Shown in pieces: positions 1-12,800 of a stretch of 64,000 bases of DNA. The notes below the pieces were generated by a model. That model was given only the letters and a program-made list of their open reading frames with translations. It made no database searches and was not told the origin of the DNA. The position numbers and the translations under genes were made by a program. Position 1 is the stretch's first letter, and every line of letters begins with the position of its first letter. Source of the stretch: Angiostrongylus vasorum. Its lineage: Eukaryota > Nematoda > Chromadorea > Rhabditida > Metastrongylidae. The stretch spans positions 2,232,001-2,296,000 of the forward strand of contig JADANN010000375.1 of NCBI GenBank assembly GCA_018806985.1, written 5' to 3'.

Positions 1-192
1 CCTATTTCTCGTTCACAATATCTCTGTAACATAACAAATCAGTGTTTTAATCTTCTTAAATAGGTCTGGAACTAATTTTTCGGCCCACGTAGGTTGGACG
101 GCTTTGTTCTTCCTGAGCGCATGATTCAACTACGACACTGCGTGCGTTGTTGAGAACATCTAACCATTGCACTTCACATGACGTCACAATAA

Positions 193-396
193 GTGGGCTT
201 CTTTCGCGAACACCTTGAAGTACGACGGCATACGACTTCCGAGGCTATTGATGCTCTTGAATATGAACCACATGTTCTCCTCGTATGCCCATTATCCTAC
301 GAGATGATGATATATTTGAACACCACGTGTGTGCCCTTCAAGCAAACACCAGCAGATATCATTGAGAAGTTTACCACTTTAACAGAACACGGCTAA
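193..396 (+). other. Orphan open reading frame, 67 codons, unassigned
   Basis: The frame is free of low complexity (it contains AIDALEYEPHVLLVCPLSYE) and ends in TAA, but has no ATG at its start and no recognised homologue. It could be a terminal exon of a gene outside the window or a transposon remnant. The rest of 1-600 shows nothing else I recognise. Confidence 0.2.
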
Positions 397-737
397 AAGC
401 TTAATTCGGCTTAACATATCTTGATATTTTCACCTGCTGACTGAATGTCGCAAAAAACATTGGTTTTTAGATCACAACCATCATGATAATTTTTGCCATT
501 ACAGAGGCTGAAATCTTGGAGAAAAGATTGTAAAAAGTTCTTCTGAAAACTGTCTGGTCTTCTTTAGAGGCTTCAGAATTGAAGTGTGGTTTTTAAAGAA
601 TATTAAGTGAGTAGAAATTTCTACGTAGCCGAAAGAAATTTCTAAGAAAGCTGGAAGTCATAAAGTTCCTTAAGGATAGAAAAAGGCAAGAAAAAAGGAA
701 AAAGCGAGGGTAAAAAGACATGAATTACATAATCGAC

Positions 738-743
738 TTTATT
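738..743 (-). terminator. Candidate polyadenylation signal AATAAA of the dehydrogenase gene
   Basis: The plus strand reads TTTATT, so the minus strand carries AATAAA about 150 bases beyond the stop codon at 897-895. Position fits a short nematode 3' UTR. No transcript data support it. Confidence 0.4.
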
Positions 744-894
744 GAAAAGATGTCGTAATTGACTGGAAAACGTCAAAGAGTTGATGGATGAGTTGAACGA
801 ACATGGCACAAAACAACACTGCGTTATTTGCCTATGAAGAAGCATCAACGGATTTTAGAAGGTTAGGGAATCTCCAGAAGAAGGTTAAGTGGTT

Positions 895-3800
895 TTAGTT
901 CGTTTTTTTCAGCCGCTTCTCCATGACAGCAGGCAAAACGTCTTGATGGCCGATGCATCGAATCACAAAGTCGGACCACCATGTCGGCAGCAATGACAGT
1001 GGAATGAACAGCAGAATCGCATCCCATCCACAATAGTAGCTAAACATTCCCAGATTTCCATACGATGTTATTATTAACTGAAATGATGAGATCACCCCAG
1101 ACGCTATAAGAATTTTTATGTAAAGCTCCACACAACAAAATAACCTTCTTAAAAAAGTCGTCAAATAAAAGATAATAGCGCAAAAAAACGGGTATCGCAA
1201 CGATAGTGATGTCATCCAACACGCAAAAGCCCTGGTTCACTCCCATACCATGCCAACTAAGCCGTCCATCCTTCCCGAGTAGGTAGGTTTGCTCCAGAAT
1301 TGTTGGCGTAGTCCAGAAAAGAGCTCTGACTTATACATCCGTAGAGATCTACAAGGTAATGCATAGACCAAATATGCACTTGATAACATGCACGATGCTA
1401 CGAATGGAGTCGAATTCAAAAGCCATCTTTAGGGAATCGGTCAACGCCGAACACTTAACGCCAGCAAGAAAAAGTCTCGACTATATTTATTAACTGTAGG
1501 AGTGAAACCAACTTTTATGGCTCATGTAGGAGCAATGAGCATTTAGTGCAAAACTACCAAGTATCTGTTTTGAGCGCATATATTCCGAAAAGAGAGCAGA
1601 AAAGAGAAAAGCTGGGTTAAAAAATGTTCCATTACCCATTTGCGTCAGTATTTGCCCCAATTGAGTGTGTAACTATTAGGAAGTTCTGAAATATTGATGA
1701 GAAAATGATCACTCGTGTGCATTCCGCAGAGCATGTACTTAAAGAAAAAAGGAACGTCAGGAGTATTCAGATTGTGTTTTTAGGAATAAAAAAAAGTCGT
1801 TCTAAAGTCCAGGATTCACCGTTGAGCCTTACCGATGTCTGGGATATCTCGCTGTTAGCGCATGAATGTAGTTGTTGATGACATATTGTGTCTTCGATGA
1901 GCTCATCTCCCAATAACGTTCATTCCACATTCTTCCGACTAAAATAGAGAGGAAAGGATTAAACAAAAAAACAAAGTCGATAATCGATTTTCTGCAACGA
2001 CAGTTTATCGCAGGTAGTTTAAGTAGGACTGTCAAACTTACAATAATTCTTATACTTTTCACCGTATTCCTCTTTTGTCTCGTCGTCGAGTCTTGACCAA
2101 ACCTAAGACGATTCAATAATTTTCATCAGGGTTTTTGCTATTTAACACATATTTCCCTTTTACCTCAAAGAGCACAGAAAACTCTATTCGTTTAGCATTT
2201 TGAAAGGCCTTCTACTTCATTCTGAAGGCTATAAGCCGAACCCTTGCAGAAAAGAAGACTGCAGAAGTACTAAAGACGTACACTCTCGACTCGGCTGATC
2301 ATCGCTTGCTTATCAATCAAAGCAGTCCGGAAGATACCCGGCTCTAGGATGCAAACCTTCACTCCAGATCCGTATAGTTCTTGCCTTAAAATTAATGGAT
2401 ATAAAAAATAAAATATTTTTTGCTGACTAAATTGTATCTCAAGCATAGCTTGATCACCAAATATCACTTACGGCGTATAATATTAAACATGTTGACAAAT
2501 TGACCCAAATATTAGACGTCGTAAAATTGCATTTGAATGAAAGGCAGTAAAAGGGTTATACCAGAACTCTTAGAGCAAGAGCGATAACTAAGCAGCTAGC
2601 GTTAATCAACAGTGATAAAACAAACACAGACGTTATCCATATGACTTAATTTACATTAATATTAGTAATTAATGGTGCTGTCCATTCTTTTTTCATAGGA
2701 CGTTACGATGTGACATGAAGTTAACATCCAAGCACTGTGATTTCAACTGCAGCTTCAGCGTAACTGGCTTCATTGCCGGATAGCACTGAATCTTTCCCTT
2801 TTCTTAGTAGAAACTTCTTTAGAGACCACAGGAAATTCTTCTCGTATATATTTCGAAGAAAATCTAAAGAAAAAAAAATCAAAACAGCTTGAGTGAAAGC
2901 CGTAGCAAGGGCCTCGGTTGAAGTTGACAGCATGAGATCCCCGGAAACATTAATCTCGGGTTCGAAGGCCAATCTTGGTCCCTTTTGCTCTAACGATGGT
3001 TAGCTTGGAAATCAACCATACGAAGAAGTTAACAGCAATAATTAGACGACTCTTATACCCGACATAATAATAAACAATTAGTAAATAAATAAACAACTAA
3101 GCCACGGAAACAGATCTCGTGGGATGTTATCGTTCACCTTTATGGTGGATGTGTAAAGGGAAGAATTGCGACAGCCGGAGAAAAATGAAGAACTGATAGG
3201 CAATCAATACTTGGGTTTATTGATGAACTGGCACGAAGTTCAATGAATTTTTATTATGGCTTTAGTAAAATAGCCACATAATATTTTCTACAATCTTGTT
3301 AAAAACTTCAGAATTCGTTAACTATTCGATCACGTCATTATTTTTATTCATAGCATGACGTTTTCAGCTTAAAAATCAAGAGTTCGCGCTAAAACACACT
3401 ATAGATAGAAAAAAGGGCGGAACTTTCACTTTTTTCTTCTATTTGATGGAACCCCCCAACAGTTTACCTCCTCATTGGGGCTGGTAGGTGTTCCTGGGTG
3501 TTGGGCTGCGATGCACAGCGGAGCGATTCATCCTATCAGGAGGGTCTCCCAAGCTGAGAAGGAGCTCGACGTTCTCACCAGGAAACCCAGCTATGAGTAA
3601 ACCAATACTAGGATACACCACCGTCCTGGTGTCAACCTAGTCGCACGGTGGCAAATTTCCCTCTGGTCCACAACGACGGCGACTCCCTGGAGTGGTGACG
3701 ACGTGGGCACACTTTGGTTAGGCTGACCCTCTGGACTCCAGGAACTACAATGGCTAAACCAGCAAAACTCCGAAAAAAATGGAAGTTATGCTGGGGCCCA

Positions 3801-6800
3801 CCCAACCAGGGAAGGTGGGTCATCTAAGTATGTGATGGAGCACGGTACTTACTTACTTGATACTTGAACGGCCCGTCATCACTAGTCGTGCTGGCCCCAG
3901 CATGATTACCATTTTTCGGAGATTTGCTGGTTAAGCCATTGTGATTCTCTGGAATCCCGAGGACAGCCTGGCCAAAGTCTGCCCCAGGTCGTCACCACGA
4001 CAGGCACTCGCAGCCCTTGTGGATCAGAGGGAGATTTACCACCATGCGAGTTTGATACCAGGACGGTGGTGGGTCCTGGTATTGGTTTATTCTCAGCTAG
4101 GCTTCCTGATAGATACGTCGGACTCCTTCTCAGCTTGGGAGAGCCTGGCGGGAAGGCGAATGCTCCGCTGTACATCGCAGTCCGACACCCAAAAACACCT
4201 CCCAGCCATGATGAGGCGGTTGTGTACAACAACTGGCGACGTTCAGTTCAATGGTTAGATTGCGATCAGGCCCCACACCACTTCCCAAAGCCGAATCTGC
4301 TCCAGAAAAGGTTATGGGGACTGTTTGCCTATCTGCAGCCGGTCTGATTCATCGCACTTTTTTGAATCCGGGCGAAACGATTACAGCAAAGAACTATTGC
4401 CAACAAATCGACGAAATTCACCGTGAACTCCAAAAAACAAAGATTGACATCAGCCAGCAGAAGAAGATCAATCCTCACGCTCCACCTTACGTTGCGTAAC
4501 CAGCGCTGCAGAAGTTGAACGAGTCGAGCTACGAAACTTTGCCTCACCCACCATGTTCACCAGCCTCTCGCCTACCGTCTATCACTATTTTTCAATCACC
4601 TTGACAACATCCTGCGCGAAAAATATTTCACCAACCACGATGACGCAAAAAATGCCAATCTTTTCCACGAAGAGCAAACACGAGGTTGATGTTGAAGAAT
4701 TTATCAGCATACGGTAAAACTCTGTGTCTCTCTTGCATTAGAATCACCTGTAGTCCCGTTGATCGTCGAGTGACTCGAGCGGGCGCCAGTAAATCTTCTA
4801 TGTTTCCTTGTGGCGTGCAAGAGTAGCCAAGTGGGTTCCGCTCGCTCTATGAACTCTTGAGCATCATACCTTTCTTCTAGGCTTTTCGTGAAGAACTCTG
4901 ACCATCGGGTCGATGGTCTTCCAGCAGTGCGTTTGACATCCCGAGAAATCCAGTCACTAACGGCTCCTGTTCATCAGATGTCGTTCAAACGCATTACGTG
5001 TCCGGCCCACCTTATCCTCGACTGTTTGGCGTATAAAACGGCATCTTTGACTTTTGGTCGTTGACGCAGGTGGGAGCTTCGGATCCCTTCTCTTATTTGA
5101 GTAACACGGGATACTCCTAGCATCGTCCTCTCCACTACGCCTTCAATAACGCTGAGTGATTTTTTTTATCCTGTTTACGCAGCGACCAGGTTTCTCACGC
5201 ATACGTTAGAACAGGAATTACCGTTGAGCCGAAAACGTGGGCACGGAGTCAGGTGTTCATTGTCATCTTCACTACATCCTCGATGCTCTTGAAAGCTCCC
5301 CTAGCCGCTCCTTTCCTTCTGCTCAGCTCTGGAGCTAAGTCGTTCATCATATTGATTTCCCGACCAAGATAGACATAACTGGAGGCATACGAAACTAATC
5401 CGTTCCTCATGAACATCGTTTTTTTGTGAGATTAAGTCGAAGATCAGCCTTTCCATTGGCGTTGTCTAAGTCGGCAATCATTCTTTCCGTTTGACTAATA
5501 TTTGGTGTTATAAGAACGATGTCATCAGGAAAGCGAAGATGGTGTAACTGCCGACCATCGATTTTTACTCCCACATTATCCCATTCCAATGATCGCATGA
5601 CGTTCTCAAGGGTGGCGGTAAATAATTTTGACGAGGTGGTATCGCCTTACCTAACCCCGGTATCGCCTTACCTAACCCCTCTTTTAAAGAAACCTTTCAA
5701 TCATGATTTCTCTAGAAATGTCAAAAGATAATCCAGAAGAAATTCTCACCAACACTTCTTCCTACCTACGTATTTAGATGCATGGATGGCTTGTCTTCAC
5801 TGCGCATGCGGGTCCCAGAATAATTTCCATTCCGGACGCCTGCTGGTTTATCCAGTGTGGTTCGCTCGTGTCCCCAGTTCAACCTGGCGAAAGTCTGCCC
5901 CAGGTCGTGATCACCATAAAGAGGCGCCGCACTTATGGATCAGAGGGAGATTTGCCACCACGCGGCTTTGATACCAGGACGGTGGCGGATCCTGGTATTG
6001 GCATACTCTTAGCTAGGCTTCCTGATGGAAACGCAGGACTAGCTTGGGAGAGCCTGCCGGGGGAAGAATCCCACCGCTGTACATCGCAGTCCGACACCCA
6101 AGAACACCTTCCAGCCACCATGAGGTGGTAAACCGTTAAGAGGGATAGAGCACAGTAACATCTAAAAATGTCGCAGCGTCTAGTCGAGAATAACTGCACA
6201 ATTACTAGCCGATCTGATCGATATAAACTTGACGAAACTTATTTGTGACGGACAAACTTGATTCACGACATAAAGATAGACTTTCATTAAACCTCGGTGA
6301 GAATAAGAAATAATTTCCTTCATGGTTCAGCTAACACGAGGCTGCTACAAAAGTTTTATTTCGCTAATTTTTGGTGACCTACGCCTTCCACAGAGGTGCA
6401 TTTGTCCGAAATCTAGGGGAGGAAGCACCACTCGAGTTAGGAAATTCACTCGGCAAAGCCCTTTTATACAGGAGGGATGTTTATCGGAGATTGCGCTGAA
6501 ACGTCACCCGAGTAAAAGCTTCTATATCACTCCTCGGTATCAGCTCAATGTAGAAAATCACTGATTCACGACTGCTAAACACCATCGAATATTCGAGATC
6601 GTACGATTTCTACTCGAATAACTGAGCAAAACTTCAACAGTGCTTAATAGCATCTGCTTGAATGCAGTTACAAAATTCATAGGTGACTGTGCAGCTCGTC
6701 TTCGAGAATAAGGAAACCGTCCAGCCGTTATTAAGCCCTTAGGGAACCACCATGAATTTGAATTCTGTCATAGCATCGCAGAAATGAATGACTGCATATC

Positions 6801-9800
6801 TGGCCTTTATAATAAACTGTTGTTGCCTATCGATCTGAAGACTCATGTTTTTACCTTTTAGGAACTCCTGGAGAATCCTGGCATGCATTTGTTTACTGTT
6901 ACTTTTTATAGGACGAACCTTTGTAGTTCATCCCAGGTTAAAATCCAATAAATAACCCATTAGTACTGTTTGGCTGCTACGAAGTGGAAAACCTTGTAAA
7001 GAGAGAGGTAAAAAACTCAAAAAGTTACCTGATCGCATCCATGTAGGCCTCAGTGCCAAACTTGCTGACTACGTAAGGCCCAGCCGCTGGTGTCGATAGG
7101 CGTCCATTCACTGAGGTTACCGTTACGATCCTTCCCTCCGAATGCTTTATAAATTTTTTTGAAAGCCTGAAAACTTTATTTTGGTTTTGAAGGTATTTTT
7201 TCAGCATCAGCTACTATAAAGTAGAAACGCCGTGAATCCGATTCCATTCGTGTCATCGTGAAAGTGGTAGGGAACACATTTTGCCTATGTACTGACTTGA
7301 CAATGTATCAAGTCAATGTTTTTATCCTCCTATACAAATGTGGGACCAATGTTTTGCCAAAAGAGAAGTGGAAGGCATCGTTTGTCTCTGTGCATGGGAT
7401 CGAACTACGATAATGTGTTTTGTAGCGTACCTCAAATCATTGTGCTACACGTAGCCGTGCCACCTTATATGAAATATAATATCTCGAAGGGTACAGTGAA
7501 GAGGTTTTTGTGGTATATCACACGCATTAATCGGAATCGCTTCATAGTTTCTTTAATCACTTTCCGACAAAAGTAGTGAATCCTTTCGAAAATAGAATCA
7601 ATGAACAAAAATAACACCAAAGGTTTTCTAAATAAAACCACATCTATAGCTTTCATAAACGCACTGTGCTATACCGTCGTTCTCATTGATCAATAACATT
7701 GCTTTAGATAATTAAGCTAACACAACCTTGATGAGGAAGGACTTTAGTCGGCTAAGGTGTCGACATCTTCGTCTTTCTCAGAACCGACTGGTCCTTGTAG
7801 ATGGCCCACAGTCGTTCGACGGTGCCGTGTGGGTCTTCGCAGTGGTATCGGAAGGAATCTTCTTTCTGAACGGTCCCATTTTACAAAGGATGGCCGCTGA
7901 TATAGTGAGCGTCCGCTGATAACAACTTGTTTTGTGTGGACAATCAAGGGCAATCAATCCTGCGGTAGTCGGCATCATTATCAGCTAGCAAGAACGTAGC
8001 AATTTGGGGAAAGCGTGTTTGCTTTAATCTAGGCACTAATCAATAACATTTTCTTAGATACCATACGACTATGGAGACTCACAAAGTGAGGACGAACGAC
8101 TGTGGAACATCGACTGCGATCAGCCTGCTCTGACAAAGACGAAGACGTCGAAACGTCAGCCGAATAAAGTTGTTTTAAAATCAACTTCGTGTTAGCTTAA
8201 TCGTTTAAGAAAGCATCACTGCAACAGATCTGCTCGAAATACGTTACAAAATTGAAGAGAGCAAATAATCAAGGACGATTTGTGCTCTGCCTGCTCTATT
8301 ATCAAAGCGAATATAGAGGTTTTTGGTTCTTTGCACAGTATTTTGTTCAAGTTCCTATTTTTCCATTTCATTCGAAATGAATTTCGAAGCGGAACTTTTC
8401 TAGTGCAATCCCAATATTTCCTTAACTATGGTAAACAAAAATACCAAAAAGCATTCAAAGCCAGCTGCACCATATCTATTGTCCTGCTGATCGTCGAGTG
8501 ATTCGAGCAGACGACTCGTTGAGCATCATAACTTTATTCTAGGGTTTCGTGAAAAAGCTCTGACCATCGGATAGGTGTGTATCCGCAGTGCGTTTGATAT
8601 TTCGAGGAACCCAGTCACTAATAGCTCTTGTCCATCGGTTGCTGTTTATACCGTCCCGCCCATCTTATCTTCGCACAGTTTGGCTCCTGTCCCTCGCTTG
8701 TGTGTTCATGATACATAAATGAGTCTTGTTATTCGAAATCCTGTTTGACCACATAACTGTCCTTCGTTCAGTGTACTGTCAATTCTGTTTAGGATGACTC
8801 GAGTAAAAATTTTGTGGATGACATACAGCAAGCAGATTGGTCAGTAGTTGCCGATATCGCAGCGGTCACGCTTCTTGAAAAACAACACGGTCTTGCTGAT
8901 CTTCCATTGAGTAGGAACCTTGCATTCAGACAGGTAACGTGTGAAGAGCCGAGCCAGTGTGCTTACGAGGATTGGCGGAAGGTTCTTCAGGTGTTCTTGT
9001 CTTATCCTGTCCGGACCTGGTGCTGTTCGATTTTTCACCGACGAAATGGTATGTCGGATTTCGGAAGGGAGAACCGGTGGCACGACATATCTATCCTCCT
9101 TTATTTCATATGATGGAAGGTTGATTTAGCTATCGAAGAGGTCTGAGCACTATTCGTGAATGATTTTCTCCATTGGTTTTCTAGACGCTGTAACTTTTCT
9201 GTCTGGGCGTCGGAGTGCAATCATTTTGCTCTTGTGGTTAAAGAAGCTTCGGTGGGCTTTGCGAATGCTTTTACCATCCTCTGCAGCTGTGACCATTACT
9301 GCTGCTCTTCTGTCTTTGAGATCTTCTTTTATCGCCTGTCTGCATTGTTTTACAAGTTCGGACTTGAGTTGACGGGACCCTCGAGCTTCGACGATTCCAC
9401 GTTGGCGTATCAGCTCGAGTTTTTCTGGAAACAGATATCTTATGGTGGTTTTCGAGTTCTCAGCTTTGCTACGTGAGGAAGGCATCTTCCCAATAGCCGA
9501 CCAATGAAAAGTGTAAATCCCAGTTCATGGTGGTTTCTGAGACGTTGGTTTTTTCGGCGGCTTTTTCTCCTCTCCGCGAGAAATGAAATCCTGCACGAAG
9601 GAAGGGATGTTCTGATACCGTAGAATGAATTGTAGAACTTTAGGACAGCGGCGATATTGGTTAGGGAAAACCTTCAATTTACTATGATGTGTTTATTTCG
9701 TTATAGTTCTCTTCATTGAGAAACTCCCACGTCCAGCACTGTAGCTTTAAACCGTTCGCTTCAATATGACTTCATTAAGACGTTCTTCTGCATCCAGTCT

Positions 9801-12800
9801 TAGCGTTAAAATCTCTAATAACCTTAAAGAATGTACTGTCTTTCCCTACAGAGCTTCTCTAAGTCCATGTACAACGGTATGACTTCGATTGCTTGATGGC
9901 GGTGCATAAATGACGAATGTTGTCAAAGCCGGTGTTGATCCACATTTCTTCAATCGTATACGTCGAACTCTTTAAATTGTTAATTGTTCGAGTGAATCGA
10001 TGTTTATTTCCACACTCGCGTTAACGAGAACGCCGATGCAGTCGACACCTCTGCTGTTGCATGTTCCGTTAAACAGTTCTTCTCGGGCGTCATAGACGGT
10101 GTTGAGTGGGAGGCGTCTTCTCGTATCGGCCAATCCGACGAAGTTATATCCTATCACTCATGCCTAAATGAACAAGTCTTCTATCGAGGACTAGGATGTA
10201 AAAGTGCGTTCATTGTAGGTGTCGATCGTCACCGTAATTCTTTACGATTTCAGCGGCCTAAGTGGCCCTGATATTTTAGCAGCCCTTCCGTACTCGTCCT
10301 ACCCAACAGTGCGGAATCGGGGCATTTTCTTGGTCAGGAAAATGACGTCTGTTTGTTTCACCATATTTACCGCTTGATACCCACGTATAGTTTGCTGCGC
10401 TCTGATCGTAGGAGCTGGTTATGCTCATGAGCTTGCCAGTCTCATCCCATAAATGGACGGGGAGCTGATTTGATGAACGTGACTCCTAACCACCTCGCAC
10501 GCACTTCCCAGTCATTTGATTGCAGGCTCTTGGCGGAATTGACTCGTGGAATATAAACCGCATAAAAGAGAACACACCCACGTACGCATACGTCGTCGCA
10601 AACACAGAAAGTATCTTCTTAATCGGAAAAGCAGAGACAGGGAGGTTATCATCTGGATCCACCAGCGTGTCGGGGAAGCCTAAGTGGCTTTGATCCTCCA
10701 TTGACCATCTATCCGCTGACTTGGCATGCTCATAACCAGAATGAGATCCCTCTATGAAGGAGATCCATGGAAAAGGAAAATTGGCTAAATTTTTGCTGCT
10801 TTATTCTGAATACGAAGTTTACAAGATCACACAAAACAAATCTGCTTTGAAAGTGTAAACCATGATGCATGACTTGTTCTCCTTCATCGTCTAAGTGACG
10901 GTGATGCAGTGGTAGTTACAAGTAGCGCGCTTTCTTGCGAAAAGGTACATCCATTTCTTTATTGGTATTTCTTGAAAAATGAAACAGAATCCAAGCAGCC
11001 ATTTTCAGAGATCACTACGACAGTCTTATCAGTGTTCAGACTTTATGAAAAAAGATGAACCACTTATGAAATCCTGCCTTCATTGTCCGTTAAGCTATAG
11101 TTTTAGAGCTTTCCCAGACTCCCCTGAGCTAACCAAGCCGAACAATCGCATACATCTGGCGTCGGCAATTTGCTACCAAACTAGTCTTAAAGGATAAAAA
11201 CAATAACTGGAGACAGTGGCAGGCGCCCACAAATAATTTCGCAAGCCAAATACTCAATCACCTTAACGATGCCTAGTAAAGTCAATGCATGGCGTAGCTC
11301 TCAGGGACTGATCAACGCCGAACGCTATCCCTTTGCGCTTGTTTGAAACAACTCATTCCTTTTCATCAAATCACGAACTAGCGCCTTTTTTTATTTCAAA
11401 AATAAACGCCTACAATCAAAAAAAACCAAAAAAATGAACTGAAAGACATCGACAATTAACAGAACTACGTAGCTAAAGGAACACAGCAGATATTTCTATT
11501 GAATTAACAGGAATGGAACTCCGTCAATAAAACTGAGCTTAGAAATACTGAGAAAAGAAAGCAGTACGTACTTGTGTTATTCGAATCACACCAAAAGTAT
11601 TCACGTCGGCAGCCGTCACATAGTCATCAACGGTCGTCCAATCATCTGGACCAAAACATGAGAAGATACCGGCATTGTTGACAACTCCCCATAATTCTGA
11701 TCATAAACAGCAAACATTCGAGTGGTGACGCAAAGTGAAAAATTTTTGTATATGCTGTTTTTCATATGACACTAAAAGGATTTCAGAGTGGGCGTGGCGC
11801 AGTGGTGGGAGGCGTCCTGCAACACACGTGGAATCGATCCCGGCGCCCATGGTCCACAAAACCTTCCATCCTTTCGGGGTCGGCAAATTGGTGCCAGACT
11901 TGTCTGGGGGGATATCAGCACTGGCTCCATATATCGGTAAGCCACCGCGAGCCATCTTAAAGGCCAGATATGCATTCAATAACCTCCGAACTATGGTTGG
12001 TGAACTCGAATGCATGGGGGCATCTCTCAAGGATTGATCAACGCCGAAAGCTTTTTTATCCTTTTACTAAGAGAATTTCAAATTCATTAGTTTTACCACA
12101 TATTATAAAGCGAAATACGCAGTTAGAGCAATGTCTTGCGTCCGCAATGAGAATAACACCGGACGCTGTATCACTGTCGCCCTGCTGATCGTTGAGTGAG
12201 TCGAGCGGGCGCAAAAGCTTCTATTTTCCCTTGTCGCGCGCAAGGGTGGCTTAGTGGGTGCTGCTTGATCTAGAGACTCGCTAAGCATCATGTATTTCTT
12301 CCAGGGAAAAACTTTGATCACCGTCGAGTTTTCGGTACTTTTCCTGTTTTGCTTTTGACACACCGAGGAATCCTTTTCTCAACGGCTCCTATCCACCGGT
12401 TGTCGTTCAAATACTTAACGTGTTCGGTCCTCCTCGATAGTACAGTGGTAAGTAACTGAGTCTATTACAATCCCTATATTTCATTAAAAAACTCCTCATC
12501 TTCAATTTTGTTTTCAGAAAACATCTCTCGGAACTGTGCCATGGCGTTATAATGCTGTAACCACTTGATAGCTCGTGACCATGTTATCGTTAAAATAACA
12601 GTGATTCGCGGCAGTGGGTTAACTCTCAGGACCTTTATTTTGAGTTCGATTGGAAAAAATGGTAGTCAAAGGCAGCTTAACGGACTCTAAAGCAGAAGTT
12701 TAGTCCAGGCTGGAGTTGTGATACAAATGTGGGAGCCTGTGAAGTTCTGGATTAGGAAACAATGCTGTAGAGATGAACACCACCGAACATTGCAGTTCAA

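Noticed and set aside
11701..12037. Open frames of about 100 codons on both strands
   Set aside because: They lie wholly inside a SINE family A copy; the same frames recur at other copies.
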